Source: Armatimonadota bacterium
GTDB lineage: Bacteria > Armatimonadota > Zipacnadia > Zipacnadales > UBA11051
Direction: 5' to 3'
Assembly: GCA_003542955.1 (NCBI GenBank)
Contig: DPJP01000227.1
Span: 13,286-24,275, forward strand
DNA length: 10,990 bases
Position 1 is the stretch's first letter. Every line of letters begins with the position of its first letter. The position numbers and the translations under genes were made by a program. Of this stretch, positions 1 to 6,644 are shown in pieces. The notes below the pieces were generated by a model. The model saw only the letters and a list, made by a program, of their open reading frames with translations. It was not told the origin of the DNA and made no database searches.

Positions 1-3000
1 TGCGCACGAACTCCCGCGCCGAGTACATGAATGCCTCGAGGCGCGTGACCGCCGTGGCCTGCTCGCTGCCGTCGTAGACCATGTTGAGCGTCGGGATGCC
101 GCCGAAGTCCTCCTTGACCCGCCGCATGATCGCGTGCGAGACGGTGCCCGGCATGCAGGTAAACGGCATGATCGTCACGATGCCGGCGAGACCGCGTCGG
201 GCGAAGTCGACGGCTTTGCCGATGGTCATGACGCCCTCCCCCTCGAAGCTGCAGTGGATATAGGGGGCGGCCATCTCGAGCACCTCCGCGCTCGAGGGCT
301 CGACGGCGTTCTCCAGCAACTCATCGAAGGCATGCGTGAAGGCGTGCTCGTCTTTGCGCATGATGCGGTCCATCATGCTGTTCTTGAGCCGCAGCAGCCA
401 GGCGCTATCCAGCTTCGCCCGCATGTCACGCCGGAAGTTCCTGTAGAGGAACCACTCGAATACCGGAGCGATCCAGACGACTCCTCCGAGGTCCTCGATC
501 TGCTCGATGACATTCTGGTTCGAGAAGCCGTTGAAGCGCACGTAGAACTCGCCCGTAACGCCGATGATCGGCTTGCGCTCACTGCGATCGACGGGGATCG
601 CGGCGAATGCCTCGGCCGCATCTCGCAGCACCGGCAGCAGGTCGGCCTCGCGCGACAGGGCGTCGGTGATACGGTCACGGTACTCGTTCATGACCGCGAC
701 TGTCTGCCCCGGCGTGATTTCGTAGGGCTTGACCTCCAGGCGCGCCTTGTAGAGCATGTCCAGCGCCACCATGCCGCGCCAGCCGTACAGGAGGAACTTC
801 TTGCCGACCAGCGCCGTATCGCCGAAGAACTTGCTGGCCTGGTTGGGGGCGTAGATTGGGACATCCTCGAAGCCGAGGTCGTCGAGTACCATCCGTTGCA
901 GGGCGTTGTACTGCCCGAAGCGACACGGTCCGCCCGATCCGCCCATGAAGAATGCGAACTTGTTGCGGTCAAAGTCCTCGCGAAGTGCGTACTTGACCAT
1001 ATCGCCGGTTGTCACAACCGCCGGGAAGCACTCCTTTCCCGACGTCCATCTCCGCCCGTGCAGGAGTGTCTCCTCATCGGGCTCATCCATCACCTCGGCG
1101 CGCACACCGCAGCCTGCGAATGCGCCTTTGAGCGCGTACGCGTGGATGCTCATGTTCGGGATGAGCATGGTGCGCTCCTGGTCGCGCTCGTACTGAAGCG
1201 GCCTGAAGGGCCGCCCGGGCTGGTACTGCCCGCCGCGGGTGGACTCGATGCTGTCGATGAACGCCTCGCAGCGGGTGATCATGCCGGCGTCGGCCGAGTG
1301 CTCGTCGACCTCGATGACCAGGCACGGCTTGCCGCCGGTCCGCTCCTGGAAGAACTGCGTGATGAATGAGTCCGGGCCGCAGCCGAAGTTGGTGATATAG
1401 ACCGGGTAGAGCCGCCTGTCACCGGCGATGACCTCGGCCGACGCCAGGATGTTCTGCCCGTACCCCCAGTACATGTTCCACCAGTCTTCAGAGAGCCGCA
1501 CGTCATCGAGCGGCAGAAAGTCCATCGGGATAGGCAGCACGCCCATATCACGAAGCTTGCCGGGCAGTTGCAGGTTCGCGCCGGGGTCGCAGCCGTTGTA
1601 TGCGCGGCTGACGATCACGAGCGCGTACTGGTCATCCCCCAGCTCCGCCAGCGCCTGTCTGCCACGCTTGCGGCACTCCTCCTGGAACCGTTTCACAGCG
1701 ACCTCGGCGGCACGTACCGCCCGGTCGAGTTCGGCGCTCGAAGCCCCCAGCTCCTTCGCCATTGCCGCGAAGGCCTTCTTCCGATGCGCATGCCCATACT
1801 GGAAGTACACATGCGGATCGAGCACCTTCACGCCCCAGGCGTCGTAGTCGACCGCCGCACGGGAGGTGTACGGGAGCGATTGGGAGTACGGACAGACGAA
1901 GCTGTCTGTCATCCCCTCCGCCTTCTTCTCCATGTTGATGACGCTGGGCAGGAAGATGTAGTCGATCTGTTTGTCCCGCACGAGGTTGTAGATGTGCCCC
2001 AGCGCGACCTTGATCGGGAAGCAGGTTTCGGCCACGGAGCGCTCGGCGCCCTCGTGGATGATCGTCTTGTTCGTCTTGTCGGACAGCACGATCTCGCAAC
2101 CCAGCTCGCTCAGCAGCGCGTGGAAGTACGGGTAGAGGTCATGGAACAGCATGGCGCGGGGGACGCCCACGCGTGGAGCGTTCTCCCGCGGTTGCCGCGT
2201 CGGCTCGTAGGAGCCCATCAGCAGCTTCTCCCGCTCCCTGAACAGGTCCGGTAGTTCGCTCTTGGGCTTCTTCTTGGTCTTGTCGACATCGAACTTGCCG
2301 CAACGGCTGCCGTAGTAGAGCGGATCGCGCCCCTCGATGGTCACCTTGTTGATCTCGCAGTCGTTGGAGCAGTCCTTGCAGATGAATGTCTCGACCTCGT
2401 AGCCGCGCTCGGACAGGTCGAAGCCGCCGAAGTTGCTCCCTTCGCCCGCGTCCTCCTCGAGCGCGATGATCGCGCACCCGTAGGCTCCCAGGACCTCCTT
2501 ATGCGGCGGCACGATGATCGGCTTGCCGGTCACCTTCTCGAAGGCCGCCACCACTGCGTCGTTGAATGCCGTGCCGCCCTGGAAGAAGATGCGGTTGCCG
2601 ACGGGCTTCTTGGCCACGACCTGGTTGAGGTAGTTCTTGACGATCGAGTAGGCCAGGCCGCTGACGAGCTCGCCGGTGGTCGCCCCGGCCTGCTGGTGCT
2701 TGACCATCTCCGTCTCCATGAACACCGTGCAGCGCTCGCCAAGATCGCGCGGGGTCTGCGAGGCCAGGGCCAACCGCGCGAACTCCTCCTTGATGCTGAT
2801 GCCGAGCTTCTCGGCCTGCTCCTCGAGGAAGGAGCCCGTGCCCGCGGCGCACACCTTGTTCATCGTGAAGTCCACGACATGCCCGTTGTGCAGGCTCACG
2901 TACTTCGAGTCCTGCCCGCCGATCTCAAAGATCGTGTCGACCTCCGGGTCGGTGGCCAGCGCCCCGCGCGCATGGGCGGTGATCTCATTCTTGACCACGT

Positions 3001-4192
3001 CCGCGCCAACGAAGTCGCCGATGAGGTAGCGACCCGAGCCCGTCGTGCAGACGCCGCGGATGTCGACAATGTCGCCGACGTCGTCGCCGATGATCTTCAG
3101 CCCGTCGCGCACGGCATTGATCGGCTCGCCGCCGGTCATCAGGTAGACCTTCGATATCATCCGGCCCTCTGAGTCGATCACGACCAGATTCGTTGAGATC
3201 GAGCCGACGTCGATGCCGAGATAGGCGGGTATCCTCTCGCCGGGGGCCGGTTGGGGTCTCACGATCTCCGAATCCATGATAGTGGACTTCTCGAGGGACA
3301 AGGGCTCCAGGGGAACCTCCCCGGCAACATCCTCGTAGACGGCAAGCTCTTCGAGTCTGCCCAGCTCCGGCATCCGCATCTCGCCCGTCTCGACGACCTT
3401 CAGCACCGCGCCGATGGCGCCCATGCAGCCGAAGTGCTCGGGCACAATCAGTTCGTCGCCTTCCAGCCCCAGCACTTTCGCGACGGCCTTGACGATGCCG
3501 GCGTTGGCTGCCACACCGCCCTGGAAGGAGATCGGCGGCTGGAGTTCCGTAGCGGCCGCCACGGTCGAGCGGAAGTTGCGTACCAGCGCATGGCACACGC
3601 CGGCGACGATGGCCCGCGTCGGCGTGCCCTTCTGCTGCAGATGGATCATGTCTGACTTGGCGAACACACTGCAGCGGCCGGCCACGCGCGGCGGATCGTC
3701 CACCTGCGCGCCCAGGTCGCCGAACTGCTCGATGCTCAGGGACAACCTCGATGCCTGCTTGTCGAGGAACGAGCCCGTCCCCGCCGCACAGAGCGTGTTC
3801 ATGGCAAAGTCGGCGATCTCGCGCTTGCCCTCGGCGTCAGTCGCCTTGAGGGTGATCAGCTTCGAGTCATCGCCGCCGATCTCGATGATCGTGTTCGCCC
3901 GCGGGTAGAGCTTCATCGTGGCGGCCGCCTGCGCGACCACCTCGTTGACGAATCCCACGCCCAGCACCTCGGCCACGACACGTCCCCCGGACCCGGTAGC
4001 CGACAGGCCCTTGAGGTCCGCGGGCCCATGCTTGTCCAGGCTCGCGCGGATTGCCTCCGTCGCCACCTGCATCGGGCGCCCGTTATGGCGGACATACTCG
4101 GCGTCAAGTACTTCGAGAGTCTCTGCATCAATGACGGCCACGTCCACACTGACGGACGCGACGTCAATACCCAGGAAATACGGCCTTTGCAT
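1..4192 (-). CDS. Giant acyl-CoA dehydratase activase: two BadF/HgdC ATPase repeats plus DUF2229/reductase-like half (C-terminus cut by window edge)
   Basis: The reading frame is open from ATG (4192-4190) to the left edge: 1397 codons, no stop and no frameshift (motifs checked at several points stay in one frame). Repeat 1 (residues 1 to about 300) has GIDVAS at 8-13, EIGGDDSK, CAAGTGSF with C135 and RCSVFAKSDM with C174. Repeat 2 (about 322-600) has GIDVGS, EIGGQDSK, C448 and C488. Spacings of 39 and 40 match the two cysteines that bridge the [4Fe-4S] cluster in HgdC-type activators. A Cys cluster follows (C605, C608, C612, C631), then a DUF2229-like region from about 674 and conserved cysteines C724, C938 (FGCGPDSF), C1055, C1090 and C1346. 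HgdC-type proteins use ATP hydrolysis to push a low-potential electron into a dehydratase or reductase. Here donor and acceptor-like parts sit on one cytoplasmic chain. Related fusions of about 1400 residues are widespread but, to my knowledge, of unknown substrate. Little of the C-terminus should be missing. AGGAAGGA 10 bases upstream supports the start. Confidence 0.95.
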   Translation of the reverse strand, partial: MQRPYFLGIDVASVSVDVAVIDAETLEVLDAEYVRHNGRPMQVATEAIRASLDKHGPADLKGLSATGSGGRVVAEVLGVGFVNEVVAQAAATMKLYPRANTIIEIGGDDSKLITLKATDAEGKREIADFAMNTLCAAGTGSFLDKQASRLSLSIEQFGDLGAQVDDPPRVAGRCSVFAKSDMIHLQQKGTPTRAIVAGVCHALVRNFRSTVAAATELQPPISFQGGVAANAGIVKAVAKVLGLEGDELIVPEHFGCMGAIGAVLKVVETGEMRMPELGRLEELAVYEDVAGEVPLEPLSLEKSTIMDSEIVRPQPAPGERIPAYLGIDVGSISTNLVVIDSEGRMISKVYLMTGGEPINAVRDGLKIIGDDVGDIVDIRGVCTTGSGRYLIGDFVGADVVKNEITAHARGALATDPEVDTIFEIGGQDSKYVSLHNGHVVDFTMNKVCAAGTGSFLEEQAEKLGISIKEEFARLALASQTPRDLGERCTVFMETEMVKHQQAGATTGELVSGLAYSIVKNYLNQVVAKKPVGNRIFFQGGTAFNDAVVAAFEKVTGKPIIVPPHKEVLGAYGCAIIALEEDAGEGSNFGGFDLSERGYEVETFICKDCSNDCEINKVTIEGRDPLYYGSRCGKFDVDKTKKKPKSELPDLFREREKLLMGSYEPTRQPRENAPRVGVPRAMLFHDLYPYFHALLSELGCEIVLSDKTNKTIIHEGAERSVAETCFPIKVALGHIYNLVRDKQIDYIFLPSVINMEKKAEGMTDSFVCPYSQSLPYTSRAAVDYDAWGVKVLDPHVYFQYGHAHRKKAFAAMAKELGASSAELDRAVRAAEVAVKRFQEECRKRGRQALAELGDDQYALVIVSRAYNGCDPGANLQLPGKLRDMGVLPIPMDFLPLDDVRLSEDWWNMYWGYGQNILASAEVIAGDRRLYPVYITNFGCGPDSFITQFFQERTGGKPCLVIEVDEHSADAGMITRCEAFIDSIESTRGGQYQPGRPFRPLQYERDQERTMLIPNMSIHAYALKGAFAGCGVRAEVMDEPDEETLLHGRRWTSGKECFPAVVTTGDMVKYALREDFDRNKFAFFMGGSGGPCRFGQYNALQRMVLDDLGFEDVPIYAPNQASKFFGDTALVGKKFLLYGWRGMVALDMLYKARLEVKPYEITPGQTVAVMNEYRDRITDALSREADLLPVLRDAAEAFAAIPVDRSERKPIIGVTGEFYVRFNGFSNQNVIEQIEDLGGVVWIAPVFEWFLYRNFRRDMRAKLDSAWLLRLKNSMMDRIMRKDEHAFTHAFDELLENAVEPSSAEVLEMAAPYIHCSFEGEGVMTIGKAVDFARRGLAGIVTIMPFTCMPGTVSHAIMRRVKEDFGGIPTLNMVYDGSEQATAVTRLEAFMYSAREFVR

Positions 4193-4202
4193 TGCTGAGG
4201 GG

Positions 4203-4210
4203 TCCTTCCT
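4203..4210 (-). promoter_or_regulatory. Shine-Dalgarno site of the activase gene
   Basis: On the minus strand the bases read AGGAAGGA and end 10 bases before the ATG at 4192. This is a purine-rich ribosome binding site and fixes the start of the activase. Confidence 0.7.
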
Positions 4211-4269
4211 GACTGATTGCGGTGTTCCCGGCACCCCGACGTCTCGACTGCCGCGCTGTGGGGTACTCG

Positions 4270-4299
4270 ATTATAACCGACTCGGGCCGCTCCTGCCAA
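4270..4299 (-). promoter_or_regulatory. Sigma-70-like promoter of the activase gene
   Basis: Read on the minus strand, TTGGCA (4299-4294, five of six matches to TTGACA) is followed after 18 bases by a perfect TATAAT (4275-4270). The predicted transcription start is near 4263, leaving a leader of about 70 bases before the activase ATG. The spacer contains a short inverted repeat, CCGA-C-TCGG (4277-4285), which could be an operator or chance. The -10 box is AT-rich in an otherwise very GC-rich stretch, which makes it stand out. Confidence 0.65.
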
Positions 4300-4403
4300 T
4301 AAACTCGGTCCGCGGAACAGGAGAGCGGCGCCCCCGCGGGGAATGAACCAGCACATGCACCAGCGGGCGGCTTCGCCTGCACACCACGCGCCAGTCTGCG
4401 ACG

Positions 4404-6644
4404 ATGGAACAAACCGTCAGGTTCACAGTGATCGCCGATGCAGATGCCTCCCGCGGCGCCGAGGGCCTCGTCCCGCTCAGCGCGCGCATCGTCATGCGTC
4501 TTGGTGAGCAGGATATCGACCTCGGCGTGAGGACGCTCGATCTCGACCTCGATGAACTCCTCTCGCGCTCGCCTCTGATGCCGGTCGATGCCGCCGAGGA
4601 CATCTTCGCCGGGTGGCTGTTTGGCGACAACACCGAGGCCGCGGCAGCCTACTATGATGCACTCGAGAACGCACCGTACGCCCCGCCGCCCGTGGCATGG
4701 GTTTTGCGCACGCCGGGCTCCGGCGGCCTGATCGATCTTCCGCTCGAGGCGACCCCGGGGCATCGCATGGTAAACCCGGCCGTCTACCGCGAGGTGCCCG
4801 AGCCGGCCATGAGCCGGCAGGTAGCAGTGAGCCGCTACCAACCCCTGGTCGGCTGCTGGCGCCTCCAGGCGGTCTCGCTCATTCCCAGGCAGTTGCTCCC
4901 CGGCGGCCGCGAGGCCACTGCCGAGTATGACGCCATTGCACGACGGGGTCTGCCGACGTTGAGCATCGCGGGTCTTGAGTATGCCCTGACCGCCGAACGG
5001 GTTCGACAACTGCTGCGCCGTCTCTGCGATGACAACATCCACGCGCTCCACCTGATGGTTCAGTGCGACGCGAACGGGGCCATCGAGCTTCAGGATGGGG
5101 GACTGGCGCCGGAGCAGTTGATCTCCGCGCTCGCCGCGGGCGGCTGGGCGGAGCTGCAGCTTATTGTGCTCAGCGGCGCGGTCAAGCGGGAGGGCTGCTG
5201 CGACCTGGCTCGGACGCTGATGGAGGCGTTGCCGATACCCGCGGTCATCTGTTACCAGGGCCAGCCCGGCTTTCGCAGTTGCATCATCCCCTTCACCGAA
5301 CGCTTCTACGGTTCGCTCGGCGCCGGCTACGACGTTCTGGATGCCGCCGCACGGGCGCGCACGGGAATAAGGGATGGCGGGCGGGCCACCACGCCCGACG
5401 TGCTGGCCCCGGTGATCCACGTGCGCGCCGGCATCGACCCGCCCAGGGTCGCGGCGGGTGACCCCGGCATCGAGGGTGTTCTCGCGGCGGCGGAATCGGT
5501 CGCTGCGGCGCGGGAGGTGCTCGAGACGTCGGAGGCCTGGGAGCTCGCCGAGACGGTGCCCATGACGCTGGCCCAGGTGCACAACCGGCTGGTGGGAATC
5601 GCCGATGAGCATCTTCATCGCATCCGCCGGGCCAGAGACGTGCAGGACCGCCTGCTTCAGGACGACCTGCGCCGGCGCCCCCCTACCTATACTGTTTCGT
5701 CCGCAATTGCCGACCAACTGGACAGAGTGCTCAGCATGCTGCCGTCGCCTGCCCACGGCGAGGCCGGCTCACTGCCCCCGGGGCCACCAGGCATCTACTG
5801 GGTCTCGATCCTGAAGCGGAACCGGACTGTCGTTCAGCAGATCACCTATCAGCCGCGTGTCGGCCCGATCAGTCTGTTCAGATCGCAAGGACAGACGCCG
5901 TGGTTCTACATCCAGAGGCATGACGACCCCCGGCCGCTCGAGGCCGCGATGCTCCACCGTGGCGAGCCCGACATCGCGGCAGAGCCTCCCAGCCCCTACA
6001 GCAGAGTCGTATTCGATATTCGTCACTGGCCGCCGTCGGCCGCCACCGAGCGCGTCGCCGGCGCCGATGATCTCGAGTACATCCGGCTGCTGGAGCGCGA
6101 TATCGCCTCGGGTGCTGCACAGACCGTGCGGGCACTCTTGCGGTTTCACTTCCGGCAGATACTGGACCGCGATGGCACCATCAACCAATTCCCGCGGGGA
6201 GTGACCCCCGCCGCCATCCTGCGCGGTGGCCTGCAGGCAGCGGGCATCCGCGTCGTCGATGCCAGACCGGAGGTCGGCGGCGACGCCCCCTGGCCGGGGG
6301 GCTGCTACCTGCTCGAGGACCTCGATGCGGCGAGACGATGCCTGGTCGTGCTCAGGAGCGACCCGGATATCGACGTCACGCGCCTGCCCCGTTGGCAGAC
6401 GGTGTGCGAGTACTGGCGCCACGCGTTGACGCTTGAGGAGGCTCCGTGTGTTGTGCATCTGGATGTCTGGGGAGCTGATGCGGTGACGTCATGGCGGCCA
6501 CAGAATCAGCTTGCCGATGACCGCGCCCCGTCATGGGTCTGGAACCAACTCGCGCAGGCGGCCACCGAGTTCCGCTACTCCATGCTGCACCGGCTGTGGG
6601 AGTGGTGGATCGGCGCGCTGCCGCCGGAGAACGGCAATGGATGA
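4404..6644 (+). CDS. CHAT-domain protein with apparently inactive protease site and unknown C-terminal half
   Basis: The protein has 746 residues with no signal peptide or membrane segment, so it is probably cytoplasmic. Residues about 60-345 follow the CHAT (caspase-HetF-associated) fold: a helical lead-in (DIFAGWLFGD), LPLEAT at 112-117 where the family has LPWE-L, an ALHLMVQ strand (214-220), the QLIVLSG strand (252-258), IPAVICYQGQP (278-288), FYGSLGAGYDVLDAAARAR (301-319), and a closing APVIHVR. Active CHAT proteases have His in an HG motif and Cys in an LNAC motif. By my hand alignment these positions are Q220 and A259 here. Residues about 350-445 look helical, and about 460-746 match nothing I recognise, though two aromatic-rich blocks occur (WFYIQRH, LWEWWIGALP). 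The ATG has no clear Shine-Dalgarno site, but no better in-frame start exists just upstream. The stop overlaps the next gene by 8 bases, implying co-translation. The CHAT assignment is fairly firm; the function is not. Confidence 0.85.
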   Translation: MEQTVRFTVIADADASRGAEGLVPLSARIVMRLGEQDIDLGVRTLDLDLDELLSRSPLMPVDAAEDIFAGWLFGDNTEAAAAYYDALENAPYAPPPVAWVLRTPGSGGLIDLPLEATPGHRMVNPAVYREVPEPAMSRQVAVSRYQPLVGCWRLQAVSLIPRQLLPGGREATAEYDAIARRGLPTLSIAGLEYALTAERVRQLLRRLCDDNIHALHLMVQCDANGAIELQDGGLAPEQLISALAAGGWAELQLIVLSGAVKREGCCDLARTLMEALPIPAVICYQGQPGFRSCIIPFTERFYGSLGAGYDVLDAAARARTGIRDGGRATTPDVLAPVIHVRAGIDPPRVAAGDPGIEGVLAAAESVAAAREVLETSEAWELAETVPMTLAQVHNRLVGIADEHLHRIRRARDVQDRLLQDDLRRRPPTYTVSSAIADQLDRVLSMLPSPAHGEAGSLPPGPPGIYWVSILKRNRTVVQQITYQPRVGPISLFRSQGQTPWFYIQRHDDPRPLEAAMLHRGEPDIAAEPPSPYSRVVFDIRHWPPSAATERVAGADDLEYIRLLERDIASGAAQTVRALLRFHFRQILDRDGTINQFPRGVTPAAILRGGLQAAGIRVVDARPEVGGDAPWPGGCYLLEDLDAARRCLVVLRSDPDIDVTRLPRWQTVCEYWRHALTLEEAPCVVHLDVWGADAVTSWRPQNQLADDRAPSWVWNQLAQAATEFRYSMLHRLWEWWIGALPPENGNG
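6626..6629 (+). promoter_or_regulatory. Shine-Dalgarno site of the HSP90-like gene inside the CHAT gene
   Basis: GGAG ends 7 bases before the ATG at 6637, within the last codons of the CHAT gene. It selects 6637 as the start even though the reading frame stays open upstream to about 6511, where it only overlaps CHAT codons. Confidence 0.6.

Larger units (their letters stand above)
4193..4403. other. Divergent intergenic region between activase and CHAT gene
   Basis: These 211 bases carry the minus-strand activase promoter and its leader. For the plus strand, TATAAC at 4272-4277 overlaps the minus-strand -10 box and could serve the CHAT gene, but I see no convincing -35 at the right distance. 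The CHAT leader would then be about 120 bases. It contains a CCCCGCGGGG palindrome (4332-4341) and a small GGCG/CGCC hairpin near 4367-4378, both easily chance at this base composition. The pentamer ACTCG occurs at 4265, 4280 and 4303. I see no small gene, riboswitch or terminator. Confidence 0.4.

Noticed and set aside
134..1369. Long plus-strand open frame (411 codons) opposite the activase
   Set aside because: The minus strand carries conserved activase motifs throughout this stretch (for example C938, C1055, C1090, C1346). The plus frame is low-complexity and matches nothing.
1568..3172. Two further plus-strand open frames (1568-2254 and 2501-3172) within the activase
   Set aside because: Both are antisense shadows in GC-rich sequence. 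The opposite strand encodes the second activator repeat and the DUF2229-like start in one uninterrupted frame.
4332..4341. CCCCGCGGGG palindrome in the CHAT leader as a terminator or operator
   Set aside because: It is a self-complementary GC run with no loop and no following T tract. Such palindromes are expected by chance in this base composition.
4164..5756. Long minus-strand open frame (530 codons) opposite the CHAT gene
   Set aside because: It has no recognisable family, its product is rich in Arg, Gly and His as expected for an antisense shadow, it covers the activase start, and the opposite strand encodes a CHAT fold coupled to the HSP90-like gene.
5769..6458. Minus-strand open frame (229 codons) opposite the CHAT C-terminal half
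   Set aside because: It has no family signature and no ribosome site, and it overlaps the coding strand of a better supported gene. Since the CHAT C-terminal half is itself unrecognised, I checked it, but frame continuity with the CHAT domain favours the plus strand.
6511..6636. Upstream extension of the HSP90-like gene to an ATG at 6511
   Set aside because: The added residues are a frame-shifted reading of the CHAT C-terminus, Arg- and Ser-rich and unlike HSP90. GGAG at 6626-6629 points to the ATG at 6637.
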